Source: M3 sp045133615 (GTDB lineage Bacteria > Bacteroidota > Bacteroidia > Bacteroidales > Muribaculaceae). Taken from it: DNA of 64,000 bases. The notes under the pieces were generated by a model that was not told the DNA's origin, ran no database searches, and saw nothing but the letters and a program-made list of their open reading frames with translations. The DNA is taken from contig JBGUUQ010000069.1 in NCBI GenBank assembly GCA_045133615.1, positions 34,155 to 98,154 on the forward strand, given 5' to 3'. Positions 35,116-44,507 of the stretch are shown piece after piece; the stretch's first letter is position 1; every line of letters starts with the position of its first letter. Both the position numbers and the translations under genes were made by a program.

Positions 35116-35163
35116 ACTGGACTATAAAGTGGACCGGAAAGTGGACTATAAAGTGGACTACAA
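35116..35163 (+). repeat. Four tandem 12-bp repeats
   Basis: Units start at 35116, 35128, 35140 and 35152, each close to AGTGGACTATAA. The third is the consensus; units 1, 2 and 4 differ by one or two bases. They lie just after an open reading frame of doubtful 3' end. Confidence 0.9.
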
Positions 35164-35245
35164 ATATTAAAACAAATACAAAACTGCCCGCAATCCGAAA
35201 ATTATAGGATAAGTAAAATTCCAAAACGCAACTGACATAAAGCAT

Positions 35246-35290
35246 CACCCCCATTCCATGCCTACTAATGCATGAAATGGGGGTGTTTTA
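35246..35290 (+). terminator. Terminator hairpin between convergent genes
   Basis: The arms 35246-35261 and 35270-35285 (CACCCCCATT..CATGC against GCATG..AATGGGGGTG) pair with one mismatch, and TTTTA follows. It serves the plus-strand unknown gene and perhaps also the minus-strand lipoprotein. Confidence 0.8.
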
Positions 35291-35338
35291 TCTCCTATCC
35301 GACATTTTCATGCCGATAGATTGAGTGGTATATAACGT

Positions 35339-36217
35339 TTATCGAGCTTGTGTCGTCACAGTTTCTATTACTCGATAACCATCTTCATCCCAATATTCTT
35401 GGCTGAACCATGCGTATGAATCCACGAATCGCAACGACATCTCACCGCCATCGGGATAGTCCTCATCAAGCCATTGATAGCCCATCAATTGAGTCTCCTC
35501 ATCTTGCCACCACCATTGTCCGTATCCGTACAATGTATTGTCCCAATCTGTATTGAAATATGTTCCCTTTCCGCAAATTGTAATAGACTTGATATAATCT
35601 TCTTCAAGTTCCTCTTGGTCCTCTATTGTTTCTGAATACACCACATCTCCATTTGCGTCATAGACTGTGAAAGCAGCATTTATTATATACCATGTGCGGC
35701 ATGCACGGCGGTCAAGAGTACTTGTTGCAGCGGCTGACTCAACGTTGTCAACATCGAGTGTATAGGTTGTTCCGTCGATACGCTCCAACTCGAGTGTGTC
35801 ATCATCGATAACGTAAATAGTTCCGTAATCAACGAGAGTGATTGAACCATCCCTATTCTTCTCATAATTACCAAACCAAGCCAGATATGTCTCAATATAG
35901 CGCGATTCAGTTTCCTTTTTCTGTTTCTTAAACATCGATAACCCCGACATCTTTTCATTGGAAGTCGAACGCATTGAATAGTCCTCAGTTTCAGGCGGAA
36001 GTATTACGCAGTTTCCGCTGGCTGTCAATTCTATACTACCAATTTCGTTATTGCCTGAGATTGTGTAGATTACAGCATCATCATTATATGGTGCATCTGC
36101 AAGTGTACCTTTCATCAAGTCTGTTCCACCATCGGGACCATCGTCATCGCTACAGCTACACAACGCAATTGGAGTTATTGCCAAAAGGCAAACAAGGTGA
36201 ATCAATTTCTTTTTCAT
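35339..36217 (-). CDS. Unknown lipoprotein
   Basis: The 292-residue protein has a lipoprotein signal ('LIHLVCLLAITPIALCSC', lipobox near 'ALCSC') followed by an Asp/Gly-rich linker ('SDDDGPDGGTD'), usual for Bacteroidota surface-exposed lipoproteins. The mature part is acidic and beta-rich, without a recognised domain. A possible -7 box (TAGTTTTG on the minus strand, 36351-36358) would give a leader of about 130 bases. It is AT-richer than the core genes, in a stretch that looks acquired. Confidence 0.75.
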   Translation of the reverse strand: MKKKLIHLVCLLAITPIALCSCSDDDGPDGGTDLMKGTLADAPYNDDAVIYTISGNNEIGSIELTASGNCVILPPETEDYSMRSTSNEKMSGLSMFKKQKKETESRYIETYLAWFGNYEKNRDGSITLVDYGTIYVIDDDTLELERIDGTTYTLDVDNVESAAATSTLDRRACRTWYIINAAFTVYDANGDVVYSETIEDQEELEEDYIKSITICGKGTYFNTDWDNTLYGYGQWWWQDEETQLMGYQWLDEDYPDGGEMSLRFVDSYAWFSQEYWDEDGYRVIETVTTQAR

Positions 36218-36422
36218 TTTCTTTATATATTTATAGTGAGATTGTAATTCTATAGTTCCATCTAAAATATCTTCTCGACAGAATACCCTGCCGGTCCGAC
36301 AAAAAATTGAATCTCATGAAAGCAGTCTCGCCGGTTTTGAAACCGAACCGCAAAACTAATAAAATTTCTAAAACACAACTAAATTGCTCTTCCTTTTTTT
36401 GCAGAAATGATAATTTTATTTG

Positions 36423-36430
36423 TAAATTTG
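36423..36430 (+). promoter_or_regulatory. Promoter -7 box of the ATPase gene
   Basis: TAAATTTG, exact consensus, 53 bases before ATG 36484 and directly followed by the nested palindrome at 36437-36467. Confidence 0.65.
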
Positions 36431-36436
36431 CATGAC

Positions 36437-36467
36437 CGTAACCACCATTACGGTAATAGCGGTTACG
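36437..36467. promoter_or_regulatory. Nested palindrome, probable operator or 5' leader hairpin
   Basis: CGTAACC (36437-36443) pairs with GGTTACG (36461-36467), enclosing a second palindrome ATTAC-G-GTAAT (36447-36457). It begins 7 bases after the -7 box, so it covers the predicted transcript start. A repressor site is likelier than a terminator because no T run follows. Confidence 0.75.
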
Positions 36468-36483
36468 ATTAAAATTTATTATT

Positions 36484-37809
36484 ATGAGATTTTTTGATAG
36501 AGAAGCTGAATTTGAGAAACTACGAGAAATCGAAGATTTGTCGCACGAAGTAGCTCAGTTTACCATTATTACGGGAAGACGTCGAATTGGCAAAACAGAG
36601 ATGGTCAAGAAGTTCTATGAAAACAGGACTATGCTTTACTTCTTTGTAGCCCGCAAAGCGGAAGCCGATCTTTGCGACATATTCATTGATGAGATTCGCA
36701 CGAAACTCAACATCCCATTGCTTGAAAGCAAAGGAATGTCGTTTGCCGCAATATTCAAGTACATTATGGAGTTGTCGCAAACACGTCAGATTACACTATT
36801 TATCGATGAATTTCAAGATTTTTATAGAGTAAATCCATCTATATATTCTGATATGCAGAATATATGGGATAGTTACAAAAACAACTCTCATATCAATCTT
36901 ATCGTAGCCGGTTCTGTTAATACTTTGATGAATAAGATATTCAAGGATAAAAAGCAACCTTTATTTGGCAGACAGACCGACATGATACATGTTCGCCCTT
37001 TCAAGCCTTCAGTACTGAAAGAAATAATGGCTGAATATTGCCCCAATTACAAGAAGTCGGATTTGTTGGCGCTGTACACTTTAACAGGTGGAGTAGCTAA
37101 ATATGTTGAGTTGTTGATTGACCGGAAAAAATTTACAGAGAAAAAAATGTTGGAAATGTTCTTTGACCGCGATTCATATTTCTTGCCGGAGGGCAAAAAT
37201 ATGCTCGTTGATGAATTCGGCAAAGATTACGGCATTTATTTCTCAATTCTGACGCTTATTGCACAAGGAAGAAACACACGTTCCGAATTGGAAAATGCTC
37301 TTAACATAAAGGAACTTTCTGGTTATCTAAGAAATCTGAGTGAAGAATACGGCTTGATTAGTAAAATGCAACCTATCTATGAAAAGTCCTCCAATAAGAA
37401 TGTTCACTATTCCATCGACGACCAGTTCCTACGATTTTGGTTTAGATTTGTTTATAAATATACCCATATTATAGAAGCCGGTGGTAATGACAAATTAAAA
37501 TCTATTGTAGAGCGTGATTTTACAACCATCAGCGGTAAATCGCTTGAAAATTATTTCAATGAAATATTGAAAGAATCCGGCAACTACACCCGCATCGGTT
37601 ACTGGCACGACAGAAAAGGAGAAAATGAGATTGATATTGTCGCCGAAGATGAAGTAGATAACCGAATTGAATTTATTGAGATTAAACGACAAGCCAAAAA
37701 TTTTGATAAAGAGGTTTTAAGAGATAAATCCAAGGCGTTTATGAAAGCCGTTGGCACATTCAATGACTACGAAATTATATACCGAGGTCTTTCAATAGAT
37801 GATATGTAA
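36484..37809 (+). CDS. P-loop ATPase with C-terminal nuclease-like domain (archaeal ATPase/DUF234 type)
   Basis: The 441-residue protein has an AAA-like N-terminal domain with Walker A 'GRRRIGKTEMVKKF' and Walker B 'ITLFIDEFQDF'. A winged-helix middle section follows. The C-terminal DUF234-like part has 'ENEIDIVAEDE..RIEFIEIKR', resembling a PD-(D/E)xK nuclease core. Members are scattered among archaea and Bacteroidota and often look mobile. Function is unproven. Base composition is clearly more AT-rich than the flanking housekeeping genes, which suggests transfer. Single gene with its own operator-like palindrome. Confidence 0.88.
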   Translation: MRFFDREAEFEKLREIEDLSHEVAQFTIITGRRRIGKTEMVKKFYENRTMLYFFVARKAEADLCDIFIDEIRTKLNIPLLESKGMSFAAIFKYIMELSQTRQITLFIDEFQDFYRVNPSIYSDMQNIWDSYKNNSHINLIVAGSVNTLMNKIFKDKKQPLFGRQTDMIHVRPFKPSVLKEIMAEYCPNYKKSDLLALYTLTGGVAKYVELLIDRKKFTEKKMLEMFFDRDSYFLPEGKNMLVDEFGKDYGIYFSILTLIAQGRNTRSELENALNIKELSGYLRNLSEEYGLISKMQPIYEKSSNKNVHYSIDDQFLRFWFRFVYKYTHIIEAGGNDKLKSIVERDFTTISGKSLENYFNEILKESGNYTRIGYWHDRKGENEIDIVAEDEVDNRIEFIEIKRQAKNFDKEVLRDKSKAFMKAVGTFNDYEIIYRGLSIDDM

Positions 37810-37999
37810 TTCAATGCTATCATTACCCCCATCTAAGTAGAGTGATGACTCACGAAAATGACGTAGATTTTTTTAGAAAAAAATGAGAACACTCATTCTA
37901 AACTAAGACAAAAGAATTGGGTATTTTGGCACAAAAAGGACGCAAGTGTGCCATTGGTTAAGATTGTGTTAACTTGTATGATATAGCAAAAACTTTCAT

Positions 38000-38007
38000 T
38001 ACTTTTG
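38000..38007 (+). promoter_or_regulatory. Promoter -7 box of the 2-oxoacid oxidoreductase operon
   Basis: TACTTTTG, consensus match, 28 bases before ATG 38036. Confidence 0.65.
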
Positions 38008-38035
38008 TATTGTCAAATTAATCAAATCAAGCATT

Positions 38036-38266
38036 ATGGCAAAAGTACAAGGAGCTGTAGTCATCAACCAAGAACGTTGTAAAGGGTGCGACCTCTGCGT
38101 AGTCGCTTGTCCCAAAGACGTTTTGGCTCTACAACCTAAAGAAGTCAACAATCGCGGCTACCACTTTGCATATCCCGCCAACCACGAAGCATGTATCGGA
38201 TGTGCCAACTGCGCAACTGTATGTCCCGACGGATGCATCGAAGTCTACCGCGCTACAATCGACTGA
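38036..38266 (+). CDS. 2-oxoacid:ferredoxin oxidoreductase, ferredoxin-like delta subunit
   Basis: This 76-residue protein has two [4Fe-4S] binding motifs, 'CKGCDLCVVACP' and 'CIGCANCATVCP', as in bacterial-type ferredoxins. It passes electrons from the thiamine-diphosphate subunit to ferredoxin. It is the first gene of the operon, 50 bases before the alpha subunit. Confidence 0.93.
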   Translation: MAKVQGAVVINQERCKGCDLCVVACPKDVLALQPKEVNNRGYHFAYPANHEACIGCANCATVCPDGCIEVYRATID

Positions 38267-38316
38267 ACAACCGTTTTTTTTCAATCAACAATCATCAACC
38301 ACCATACAATAGCGAA

Positions 38317-39417
38317 ATGAAAGAAGAAGTAAGATTGATGAAAGGCAACGAAGCCATCGCCCACGCAGCCGTGCGCTACGGAGTCGACGGATATTTCGGC
38401 TACCCCATCACACCTCAATCCGAAATACTCGAAACCCTCGAAGAGCTCATGCCTTGGGAGACCACCGGAATGGTCGTTCTCCAAGCCGAAAGCGAAGTGG
38501 CAGCCATCAACATGGTCTACGGAGGTGCCGCAACAGGCAAAGCCGTCATGACCTCATCATCATCCCCCGGTGTCAGCCTCAAGCAAGAAGGCATCTCATA
38601 TATAGCCGCAGGATCCCTCCCCGCTCTCATCGTCAACGTTATGCGCGGTGGTCCCGGACTCGGCACCATTCACCCCTCGCAAGCCGACTACTTTCAGGCC
38701 ACTAAAGGCGGTGGACACGGCGACTATCGGCTCATAGTCCTCGCCCCCGCTACCGTTCAGGAAATGGCCGACTTCGTATGTCTCGGCTTCGACCTCGCTT
38801 TCAAATACTGCACCCCCGCCATGATACTCGCCGACGGCATCGTAGGACAGATGATGGAAAAAGTCGTTCTCCCGCCACAGCGACCTCGACGCACCGACGA
38901 AGAGATTGCACGCCAATGCCCGTGGGCTGTGATGGGACGTCCCAAGACTCGCCGTCCCAACGTCATGACCACTCTCGAACTCGACGACGACGCAATGGAG
39001 CAAATCAACCTCCGCCTGCAAGAAAAATATCGCGCCATCGAAGAAGCAGAAGTGCGCTACGAAGAATTCATGACCGACGATGCCGAATACCTCATCGTAG
39101 CATTCGGCTCCATCGCTCGAATTTGCCGTAAAAGCATCGAAGAAGCCCGCGCCGCAGGCATCAAAGTTGGACTCATTCGCCCCATCACCCTTTGGCCCTT
39201 CCCCAAGCAAGTCATCGCCCGACTCTCTAAGCAAGTCAAAGGCATACTCGTAGTCGAAATCAACGCCGGGCAAATGGTCGAAGACGTTCGTCTCGCCAAC
39301 GAAGGCCACGTACCCACCCACCACTACGGACGAATGGGAGGCAACGTACCAAGTCCCACCGAAGTGCTCGACGTATTCTACAACAAATTCCCCGACGCTA
39401 AACCACAAAGCAAATGA
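38317..39417 (+). CDS. 2-oxoacid:ferredoxin oxidoreductase, alpha subunit
   Basis: The start is ATG 38317; a longer frame overlaps the ferredoxin gene and is a shadow. The 366-residue subunit has the pyrimidine-binding domain ('MKGNEAIAHAAVRYG', 'GYPITPQSEI') and a transketolase C-terminal-like domain ending with 'VVEINAGQMVEDVRLA'. Together with the next two genes it oxidises a 2-oxoacid with CoA to acyl-CoA, CO2 and reduced ferredoxin. Separate alpha, beta, gamma and delta subunits fit the 2-oxoglutarate or branched-chain 2-oxoacid group; the exact substrate is not certain. Its stop overlaps the next start (ATGA). Confidence 0.92.
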   Translation: MKEEVRLMKGNEAIAHAAVRYGVDGYFGYPITPQSEILETLEELMPWETTGMVVLQAESEVAAINMVYGGAATGKAVMTSSSSPGVSLKQEGISYIAAGSLPALIVNVMRGGPGLGTIHPSQADYFQATKGGGHGDYRLIVLAPATVQEMADFVCLGFDLAFKYCTPAMILADGIVGQMMEKVVLPPQRPRRTDEEIARQCPWAVMGRPKTRRPNVMTTLELDDDAMEQINLRLQEKYRAIEEAEVRYEEFMTDDAEYLIVAFGSIARICRKSIEEARAAGIKVGLIRPITLWPFPKQVIARLSKQVKGILVVEINAGQMVEDVRLANEGHVPTHHYGRMGGNVPSPTEVLDVFYNKFPDAKPQSK

Positions 39418-40178
39418 ATCCGCAAGACATCATAAAGCCCGAAAACCTCGTCTACCGCAAGCCTGAGTTGCTCAACGACAACCACATGCACTACTGCCCC
39501 GGCTGTAGCCATGGTGTCGTACACCGACTCGTTGCAGAAATACTTTCCGAGATGGGCATCGAAGAAAAGACTATCGGCATCGCACCTGTAGGATGCGCCG
39601 TCTTTGCCTACAACTACGTCGACATCGACTGGATTGAAGCAGCCCACGGTCGCGCTCCCGCCATCGCTTCTGCCGTAAAGCGACTCCACCCCTCAAAAGT
39701 CGTGTTCACCTACCAAGGCGACGGCGACCTCGCCGCCATCGGCACCTGCGAGACTATCCATGCCGCCAACCGTGGCGAAAACATCGTCATCATATTCATC
39801 AACAACGGCATCTACGGCATGACCGGCGGACAGATGGCGCCCACCACTCTCGAAGGAATGAAGACATCCACCACACCCTACGGACGTCGCATCGACCTCA
39901 ACGGCTACCCCTTGAAAATTTCCGACCTCCTCGCCCAACTCGACGGCACTTGCTACGTCACCCGACAGTCGGTCCACAACCCCGCATCCGTGCGCAAGAC
40001 CAAAGCCGCTTTGAAAAAAGCTTTCCAAAACTCCATCGACGGCCGCGGCACATCCGTTGTCGAAATCGTATCCACTTGCAACTCCGGATGGAAAATGTCG
40101 CCCGCCGACTCCAACCGATGGATGGTCGAAAACATGTTCCAAAAATACCCCATGGGCGACCTCAAAAACGTAGAATAA
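39414..40178 (+). CDS. 2-oxoacid:ferredoxin oxidoreductase, beta subunit (ThDP-binding)
   Basis: The 254-residue subunit carries the thiamine-diphosphate/Mg motif GDGD-x(8)-N-like segment 'YQGDGDLAAIG' followed by 'ENIVIIFINNGIYGMTGGQ'. An early Cys in 'HYCPGCSHG' helps bind a 4Fe-4S cluster. It overlaps the alpha-subunit stop by 4 bases. Confidence 0.93.
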   Translation: MNPQDIIKPENLVYRKPELLNDNHMHYCPGCSHGVVHRLVAEILSEMGIEEKTIGIAPVGCAVFAYNYVDIDWIEAAHGRAPAIASAVKRLHPSKVVFTYQGDGDLAAIGTCETIHAANRGENIVIIFINNGIYGMTGGQMAPTTLEGMKTSTTPYGRRIDLNGYPLKISDLLAQLDGTCYVTRQSVHNPASVRKTKAALKKAFQNSIDGRGTSVVEIVSTCNSGWKMSPADSNRWMVENMFQKYPMGDLKNVE

Positions 40179-40188
40179 AGACACCACT

Positions 40189-40728
40189 ATGAAAGAAGAA
40201 ATCATTATAGCAGGATTCGGCGGACAAGGCGTACTCTCTATGGGTAAAATCCTCGCGTATGCCGGACTAATGAACGACCTCGAAGTCACTTGGATGCCAT
40301 CCTACGGCCCCGAACAGCGCGGTGGCACAGCCAACGTCACTGTCATCCTTAGCGACGCACCCATCAGCTCTCCAATCCTCGACAGCTACGACACTGCCGT
40401 CATCCTCAACCAGCAGAGCCTCGACCGCTTCGAAGAAAAAGTGAAGCCCGGCGGAGTCCTCATCTACGACTCCTACGGCATCCACCGCCCCCCGACACGC
40501 ACCGACATCACCGTCTACCGCGTCGACGCAATGGAAGCCACTTTCGACATGGCAAGCGCAAAAGCCTACAACATGGTAGTCCTCGGCTCACTTCTCCGCG
40601 TAAAGCCTCTCGTACCGATGGAAGCCGTCATCAAAGGTCTCAAAAAGACACTCCCCGAACGCCACCATCACCTCATCCCGATGAACGAAGACGCCATCAA
40701 TCGCGGCATGGCACTCATCAAGCAATAA
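40189..40728 (+). CDS. 2-oxoacid:ferredoxin oxidoreductase, gamma subunit
   Basis: This 179-residue Rossmann-like subunit has 'IIAGFGGQGVLSMGKILAYA' at the N-terminus and 'SYGPEQRGGTANVTVILSD', both hallmarks of the gamma subunit. It completes the four-subunit operon and starts 10 bases after the beta-subunit stop. Confidence 0.93.
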   Translation: MKEEIIIAGFGGQGVLSMGKILAYAGLMNDLEVTWMPSYGPEQRGGTANVTVILSDAPISSPILDSYDTAVILNQQSLDRFEEKVKPGGVLIYDSYGIHRPPTRTDITVYRVDAMEATFDMASAKAYNMVVLGSLLRVKPLVPMEAVIKGLKKTLPERHHHLIPMNEDAINRGMALIKQ

Positions 40729-40750
40729 ACTACTTTTCAACCCCACGACA

Positions 40751-41923
40751 ATGAGAAATTTCACCTTCTGGAGTCCTACAAAATTTGTATTCGGTCGCGA
40801 CACCGAAGCCCGTACAGGTCAATTGGTTAAAGAATTTGGCGGTTCCCGCGTCCTCCTCGTTTACGGAGGCGGCTCCGCTGTGCGTAGCGGACTTATCGAC
40901 CGCGTCAGCCGGTCACTTGCCGACCAAGGCATCAGAGCGGAATCTCTCTGTGGCATAAAACCCAATCCCGTCGACGGACCCGTACGCGAAGGCATCGACA
41001 TCGTGCGACGCCACTCCATCGACTTCATCCTCGCCGTAGGTGGCGGCTCAGTCATCGACACCGCCAAAGCCATCGCTCTCGGCGCACTCTACGACGGCGA
41101 CTTTTGGGACTTCTATTGCGGCAAAGCGCATCCCGAAAAAGCCCTCCCCATAGGCGTTGTTCTCACCATCCCCGCTGCCGGCAGCGAAGGTTCCGGCAAC
41201 TCCGTCATCACACGCTCCTCCGACCTCCGCAAACTCGGAGTTCGCACCGAGAGCGTCATCCGCCCACGCTTCGCAGTGATGAATCCCGAACTCACATTCA
41301 CCCTCCCCCCCTACCAGACTGCTGCCGGCATCGTCGACATGATGGCCCACATCATGGAACGCTACTTCACCCCCACTGAAGACGTCGAAGTCACCGACCG
41401 CATCTCCGAAGGGCTCCTCACAGCCATCTGCAACGAAGCACGTCGCGTCATGCTCGAACCCGACAACTACGAATCCCGTGCCAACATCATGTGGGCATCC
41501 ACACTCGCCCACAACGGCGTATGCGGCACCGGACGCATCGAAGACTGGTCTTCCCACGGCATCGAGCACGAACTAAGTGCCCTCTACGATGTCACCCATG
41601 GAGCCGGACTCGCCGTCATATTCCCCGCATGGCTCACCTACGTCGCTGCCGTCAAGCCCGACAAAGTCGCACAATTTGCCGTAAACGTAATGGGCGTATC
41701 TCATCAAGGCGAACCTCTCGATATCGCACACAAAGGCATAGCCCGACTCAAAGAATTTTTCCGCTCCATAGGCATGCCTGTCACCATATCTGAACTCGGC
41801 ATCGAATCCCCCGACATCGACCTCATGGTGCGTAAACTCCACGAAAACAAAGGCGAAACTTTCGGTGGTTACATCCCCCTCTCCGCTGCCGACACACGTC
41901 GCATCTATGAATTAGCTCTTTGA
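40751..41923 (+). CDS. Iron-containing alcohol dehydrogenase
   Basis: The 390-residue group III dehydrogenase opens 'NFTFWSPTKFVFGRDTE', typical of butanol-dehydrogenase/YqhD-like enzymes. It has the NAD(P) loop 'AVGGGSVIDTAKAI' and metal-site residues in 'DMMAHIMERYF', 'STLAHNG' and 'YDVTHGAGLAVIFP'. It would reduce short aldehydes with NAD(P)H. Placement 22 bases after the oxidoreductase operon suggests a reductive sink for acyl-CoA-derived aldehydes, an inference only. Confidence 0.92.
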   Translation: MRNFTFWSPTKFVFGRDTEARTGQLVKEFGGSRVLLVYGGGSAVRSGLIDRVSRSLADQGIRAESLCGIKPNPVDGPVREGIDIVRRHSIDFILAVGGGSVIDTAKAIALGALYDGDFWDFYCGKAHPEKALPIGVVLTIPAAGSEGSGNSVITRSSDLRKLGVRTESVIRPRFAVMNPELTFTLPPYQTAAGIVDMMAHIMERYFTPTEDVEVTDRISEGLLTAICNEARRVMLEPDNYESRANIMWASTLAHNGVCGTGRIEDWSSHGIEHELSALYDVTHGAGLAVIFPAWLTYVAAVKPDKVAQFAVNVMGVSHQGEPLDIAHKGIARLKEFFRSIGMPVTISELGIESPDIDLMVRKLHENKGETFGGYIPLSAADTRRIYELAL

Positions 41924-41931
41924 CCGCTCTC

Positions 41932-42873
41932 ATGCAAATCGTCCGCTATTCCCCCGACTTGCAACCGCAATGGGACAGTGCCGTCAAATCCTCAAAAAAC
42001 GGTACATTCCTACATCTGCGCGACTATATGGACTACCATAGCGACCGATTTGCCGACCACTCACTCCTCCTTTGCGACGACAAAGGAAACATATTGGCAT
42101 GTCTACCCGCTTGCATAGAGGGCTGCACCCTATATTCTCATCGAGGACTCACCTACGGCGGATGGATTATTCCCTCTAAGCACTTCACCACCGCCACCAT
42201 GCTCGATTGTTGGCAATTGATGAACGAATATCTGCTCCGCCACGGCATCTCCACACTCGTCTACAAACCCTCTCCCCACATCTATCACTCCTACCCCGCC
42301 GAAGAAGACCTCTACACACTCTTCCGCTACAATGCCACTCTCTCCGCCTCTCTCGTATCATCTGCCATCGACCTCGACTCGCCGCTCCCGTTCAACGAAA
42401 ACTCACGTCGCAACCTCAAAAAAGCCCTTGCTGCCGGCATCGTCATATCCACATCCACCGACTACGCCGAATACTGGAATATCCTCACCCGCCTGCTCTG
42501 CGACCGCTACAACACCTCTCCCGTCCATAGCCTCGACGAAATCCGTCTGCTTGCCGAACGTTTCCCCAACAACATCCGACTTTTCACAGCCACACTCCAC
42601 AGCGAAATCATCGCCGGCGCAGTCATCTACTACACCGACCGCGTTGCCCACGCCCAATACATTGCTGCATCCCCCCGTGGCAAAGAACTCAACGCACTCC
42701 CCCTCCTCTTCCGCCACATCATCGACCACGAATGTCGCGATTGTCGCTACTTCGACTTCGGCACCTCCTGCGAAGACAAAGGTCGCTACCTCAACTCTGG
42801 TCTCATTGCCCAAAAATGCGGAATGGGTGGCAGAGCCATTGTCTACAACGAATATACCGTAGAGATTCCATAG
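41932..42873 (+). CDS. GNAT/FemAB-like acyltransferase
   Basis: The 313-residue protein resembles the peptidoglycan/cell-surface acyltransferase branch of the GNAT fold ('GTFLHLRDYMDYHSDRF', 'SRRNLKKALAAGIVI', 'AGAVIYYTDRVAHAQYIAAS', 'LNALPLLFRHIIDH'). These usually transfer an acyl or aminoacyl group in envelope glycan assembly. ATG 41932 was preferred over TTG 41920, which overlaps the dehydrogenase stop. Co-directional with the upstream operon; acceptor unknown. Confidence 0.7.
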   Translation: MQIVRYSPDLQPQWDSAVKSSKNGTFLHLRDYMDYHSDRFADHSLLLCDDKGNILACLPACIEGCTLYSHRGLTYGGWIIPSKHFTTATMLDCWQLMNEYLLRHGISTLVYKPSPHIYHSYPAEEDLYTLFRYNATLSASLVSSAIDLDSPLPFNENSRRNLKKALAAGIVISTSTDYAEYWNILTRLLCDRYNTSPVHSLDEIRLLAERFPNNIRLFTATLHSEIIAGAVIYYTDRVAHAQYIAASPRGKELNALPLLFRHIIDHECRDCRYFDFGTSCEDKGRYLNSGLIAQKCGMGGRAIVYNEYTVEIP

Positions 42874-42926
42874 CAATACAATATCCTCGCGAGATTGCCG
42901 TTTATTATTGTGATAAATAATATTAC

Positions 42927-44348
42927 ATGGCAACAAAACATCTCCCCCTGCATATTCTCCTCCCCCTCATCGCCCTGTTCGCTTTGGCGACAACCTCATG
43001 TATCGAAGACGGCTTCACAACCGATGCCTCCGACCAACCCGCATTTTCCACCGACACACTCAACCTCGGCATCGTATTCACCGAAGCCGGCACCCCCACC
43101 CATAGCTTCATGGTCTACAACCGCGCCGACAAAAACCTACGCATCTCCTCCATCACCCTCCGCGGAGGCTCTGAAGTGTTCCGTCTCAACGTCGACGGCA
43201 TCAGCGCTCGCCAATTCTCCGACGTAGAGATTCGCCCTAACGACTCTATCTACGTCCTTGTCGAAGCCACTCTCCCCGCCAACGGGACCAACACCCCCGT
43301 TCTCGTCGAAGACCACCTCGACTTCCTCACCAACGGTGTCACCAACACAGTCGTTCTGCGTGCCGAAGGGCAAGACATCAACCGACTCAAAGGAGAGGTC
43401 ATCACCGCCGACACCCGCTTCACCGCCGACCGACCTTACCAAATCTACGATAGCCTTATCGTAGCCCCCGATGCCACACTCACCATCGACCCCGGAGTCA
43501 CACTCTACTTCCACGACAAAGCCCACATGCGCGTCGACGGACGTCTCATCTGCAACGGCACACCCGAAGCATTCATCGCCTTCCGTGGCGACCGCACCGA
43601 CAACGTCGTTGGCAAAATCAATTACGAAATCATGTCGGGACAATGGTGCGGAGTCACATTCGCACCCTCAAGCCACGACAACTATATGACCCACACCTCC
43701 GTACGCAATTCATCCTACGGAGTGCAAGTCGACTCCGTAGCATCAGCATCATCTCCCGCTCTCACCCTCCACAACTGCATCCTGCGCAACTCCGCCGGCT
43801 CAGTCCTCACCGTCTACCACTCCAATGTCACAGCCATTGGATGCGAATTTGCTGAAGCAGCCACAGGTGTCGTATGGCTCCACGGAGGCTCACAGATATT
43901 CAACCACTGCACATTCTCCAACTACTACCTCTTCGCAGTCCCCTCCACACCCATCATCAACCTCTCCCACCTCAACCCCGATTCCGACGACCTCTCCGGA
44001 CTCCCCTACCTCACCGCCGAGATTACCAACTCCATCATCTACGGACTTGGCTCTGAACTCTCACACGGCGACCTCACCAGCACTGCCGTCACACTCCGCT
44101 CATGCCTCCTCAAGTCTGCCGGAGCCGATGACGACAACTTCATCTCATGCCTTTGGGACTCCGACCCGCTATTCTACACCGTCCGTGAAGACTACATCTT
44201 CGACTACCGCCTTCACGACGACTCCCCCGCCATCGCCGCCGCCGACCCAACCCTCACACTCCCCGCAGCCTCCCTCGACATCTACGGACTCCCGCGTGGT
44301 GCCACCCCCGACCTCGGAGCCTACGTCTACACCCCCGAAGAAGAATAG
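42927..44348 (+). CDS. Beta-helix lipoprotein
   Basis: The 473-residue product has a lipoprotein signal ('LIALFALATTSC'), an N-terminal Ig-like domain (about 35-150; 'TLNLGIVFTEAGT', 'RISSITLRGGSEVF') and a right-handed parallel beta-helix (about 170-440). Short repeating turns include 'GVTLYFHDKAHMRVDGRLIC', 'GVQVDSV' and 'LTLHNCILRNSAG'. Such helices often bind or cleave polysaccharide, but I see no catalytic signature. It probably sits on the outer membrane. Codon use matches the core genome. Confidence 0.8.
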   Translation: MATKHLPLHILLPLIALFALATTSCIEDGFTTDASDQPAFSTDTLNLGIVFTEAGTPTHSFMVYNRADKNLRISSITLRGGSEVFRLNVDGISARQFSDVEIRPNDSIYVLVEATLPANGTNTPVLVEDHLDFLTNGVTNTVVLRAEGQDINRLKGEVITADTRFTADRPYQIYDSLIVAPDATLTIDPGVTLYFHDKAHMRVDGRLICNGTPEAFIAFRGDRTDNVVGKINYEIMSGQWCGVTFAPSSHDNYMTHTSVRNSSYGVQVDSVASASSPALTLHNCILRNSAGSVLTVYHSNVTAIGCEFAEAATGVVWLHGGSQIFNHCTFSNYYLFAVPSTPIINLSHLNPDSDDLSGLPYLTAEITNSIIYGLGSELSHGDLTSTAVTLRSCLLKSAGADDDNFISCLWDSDPLFYTVREDYIFDYRLHDDSPAIAAADPTLTLPAASLDIYGLPRGATPDLGAYVYTPEEE

Positions 44349-44439
44349 CAATAATTCTCTGCTGCGCCTGACCGCCCCCGCAAATCAACCCCACAATTAT
44401 TTTTCCACTGAAAAATTTTTGTAAATCATAAAGAAGCAT

Positions 44440-44447
44440 TAATTTTG
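44440..44447 (+). promoter_or_regulatory. Promoter -7 box of the TPR gene
   Basis: TAATTTTG, consensus match, about 60 bases before ATG 44508. Confidence 0.6.
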
Positions 44448-44507
44448 CAACTCGAACGTCGACATCCGCGTTCGTAACCTTATTTTACCGAATATCAATT
44501 AAAAATC

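Noticed and set aside
38191..38316. N-terminal extension of the oxidoreductase alpha subunit
   Set aside because: It overlaps the ferredoxin subunit out of frame; the family start MKEEVRLMKGNEA fits ATG 38317.
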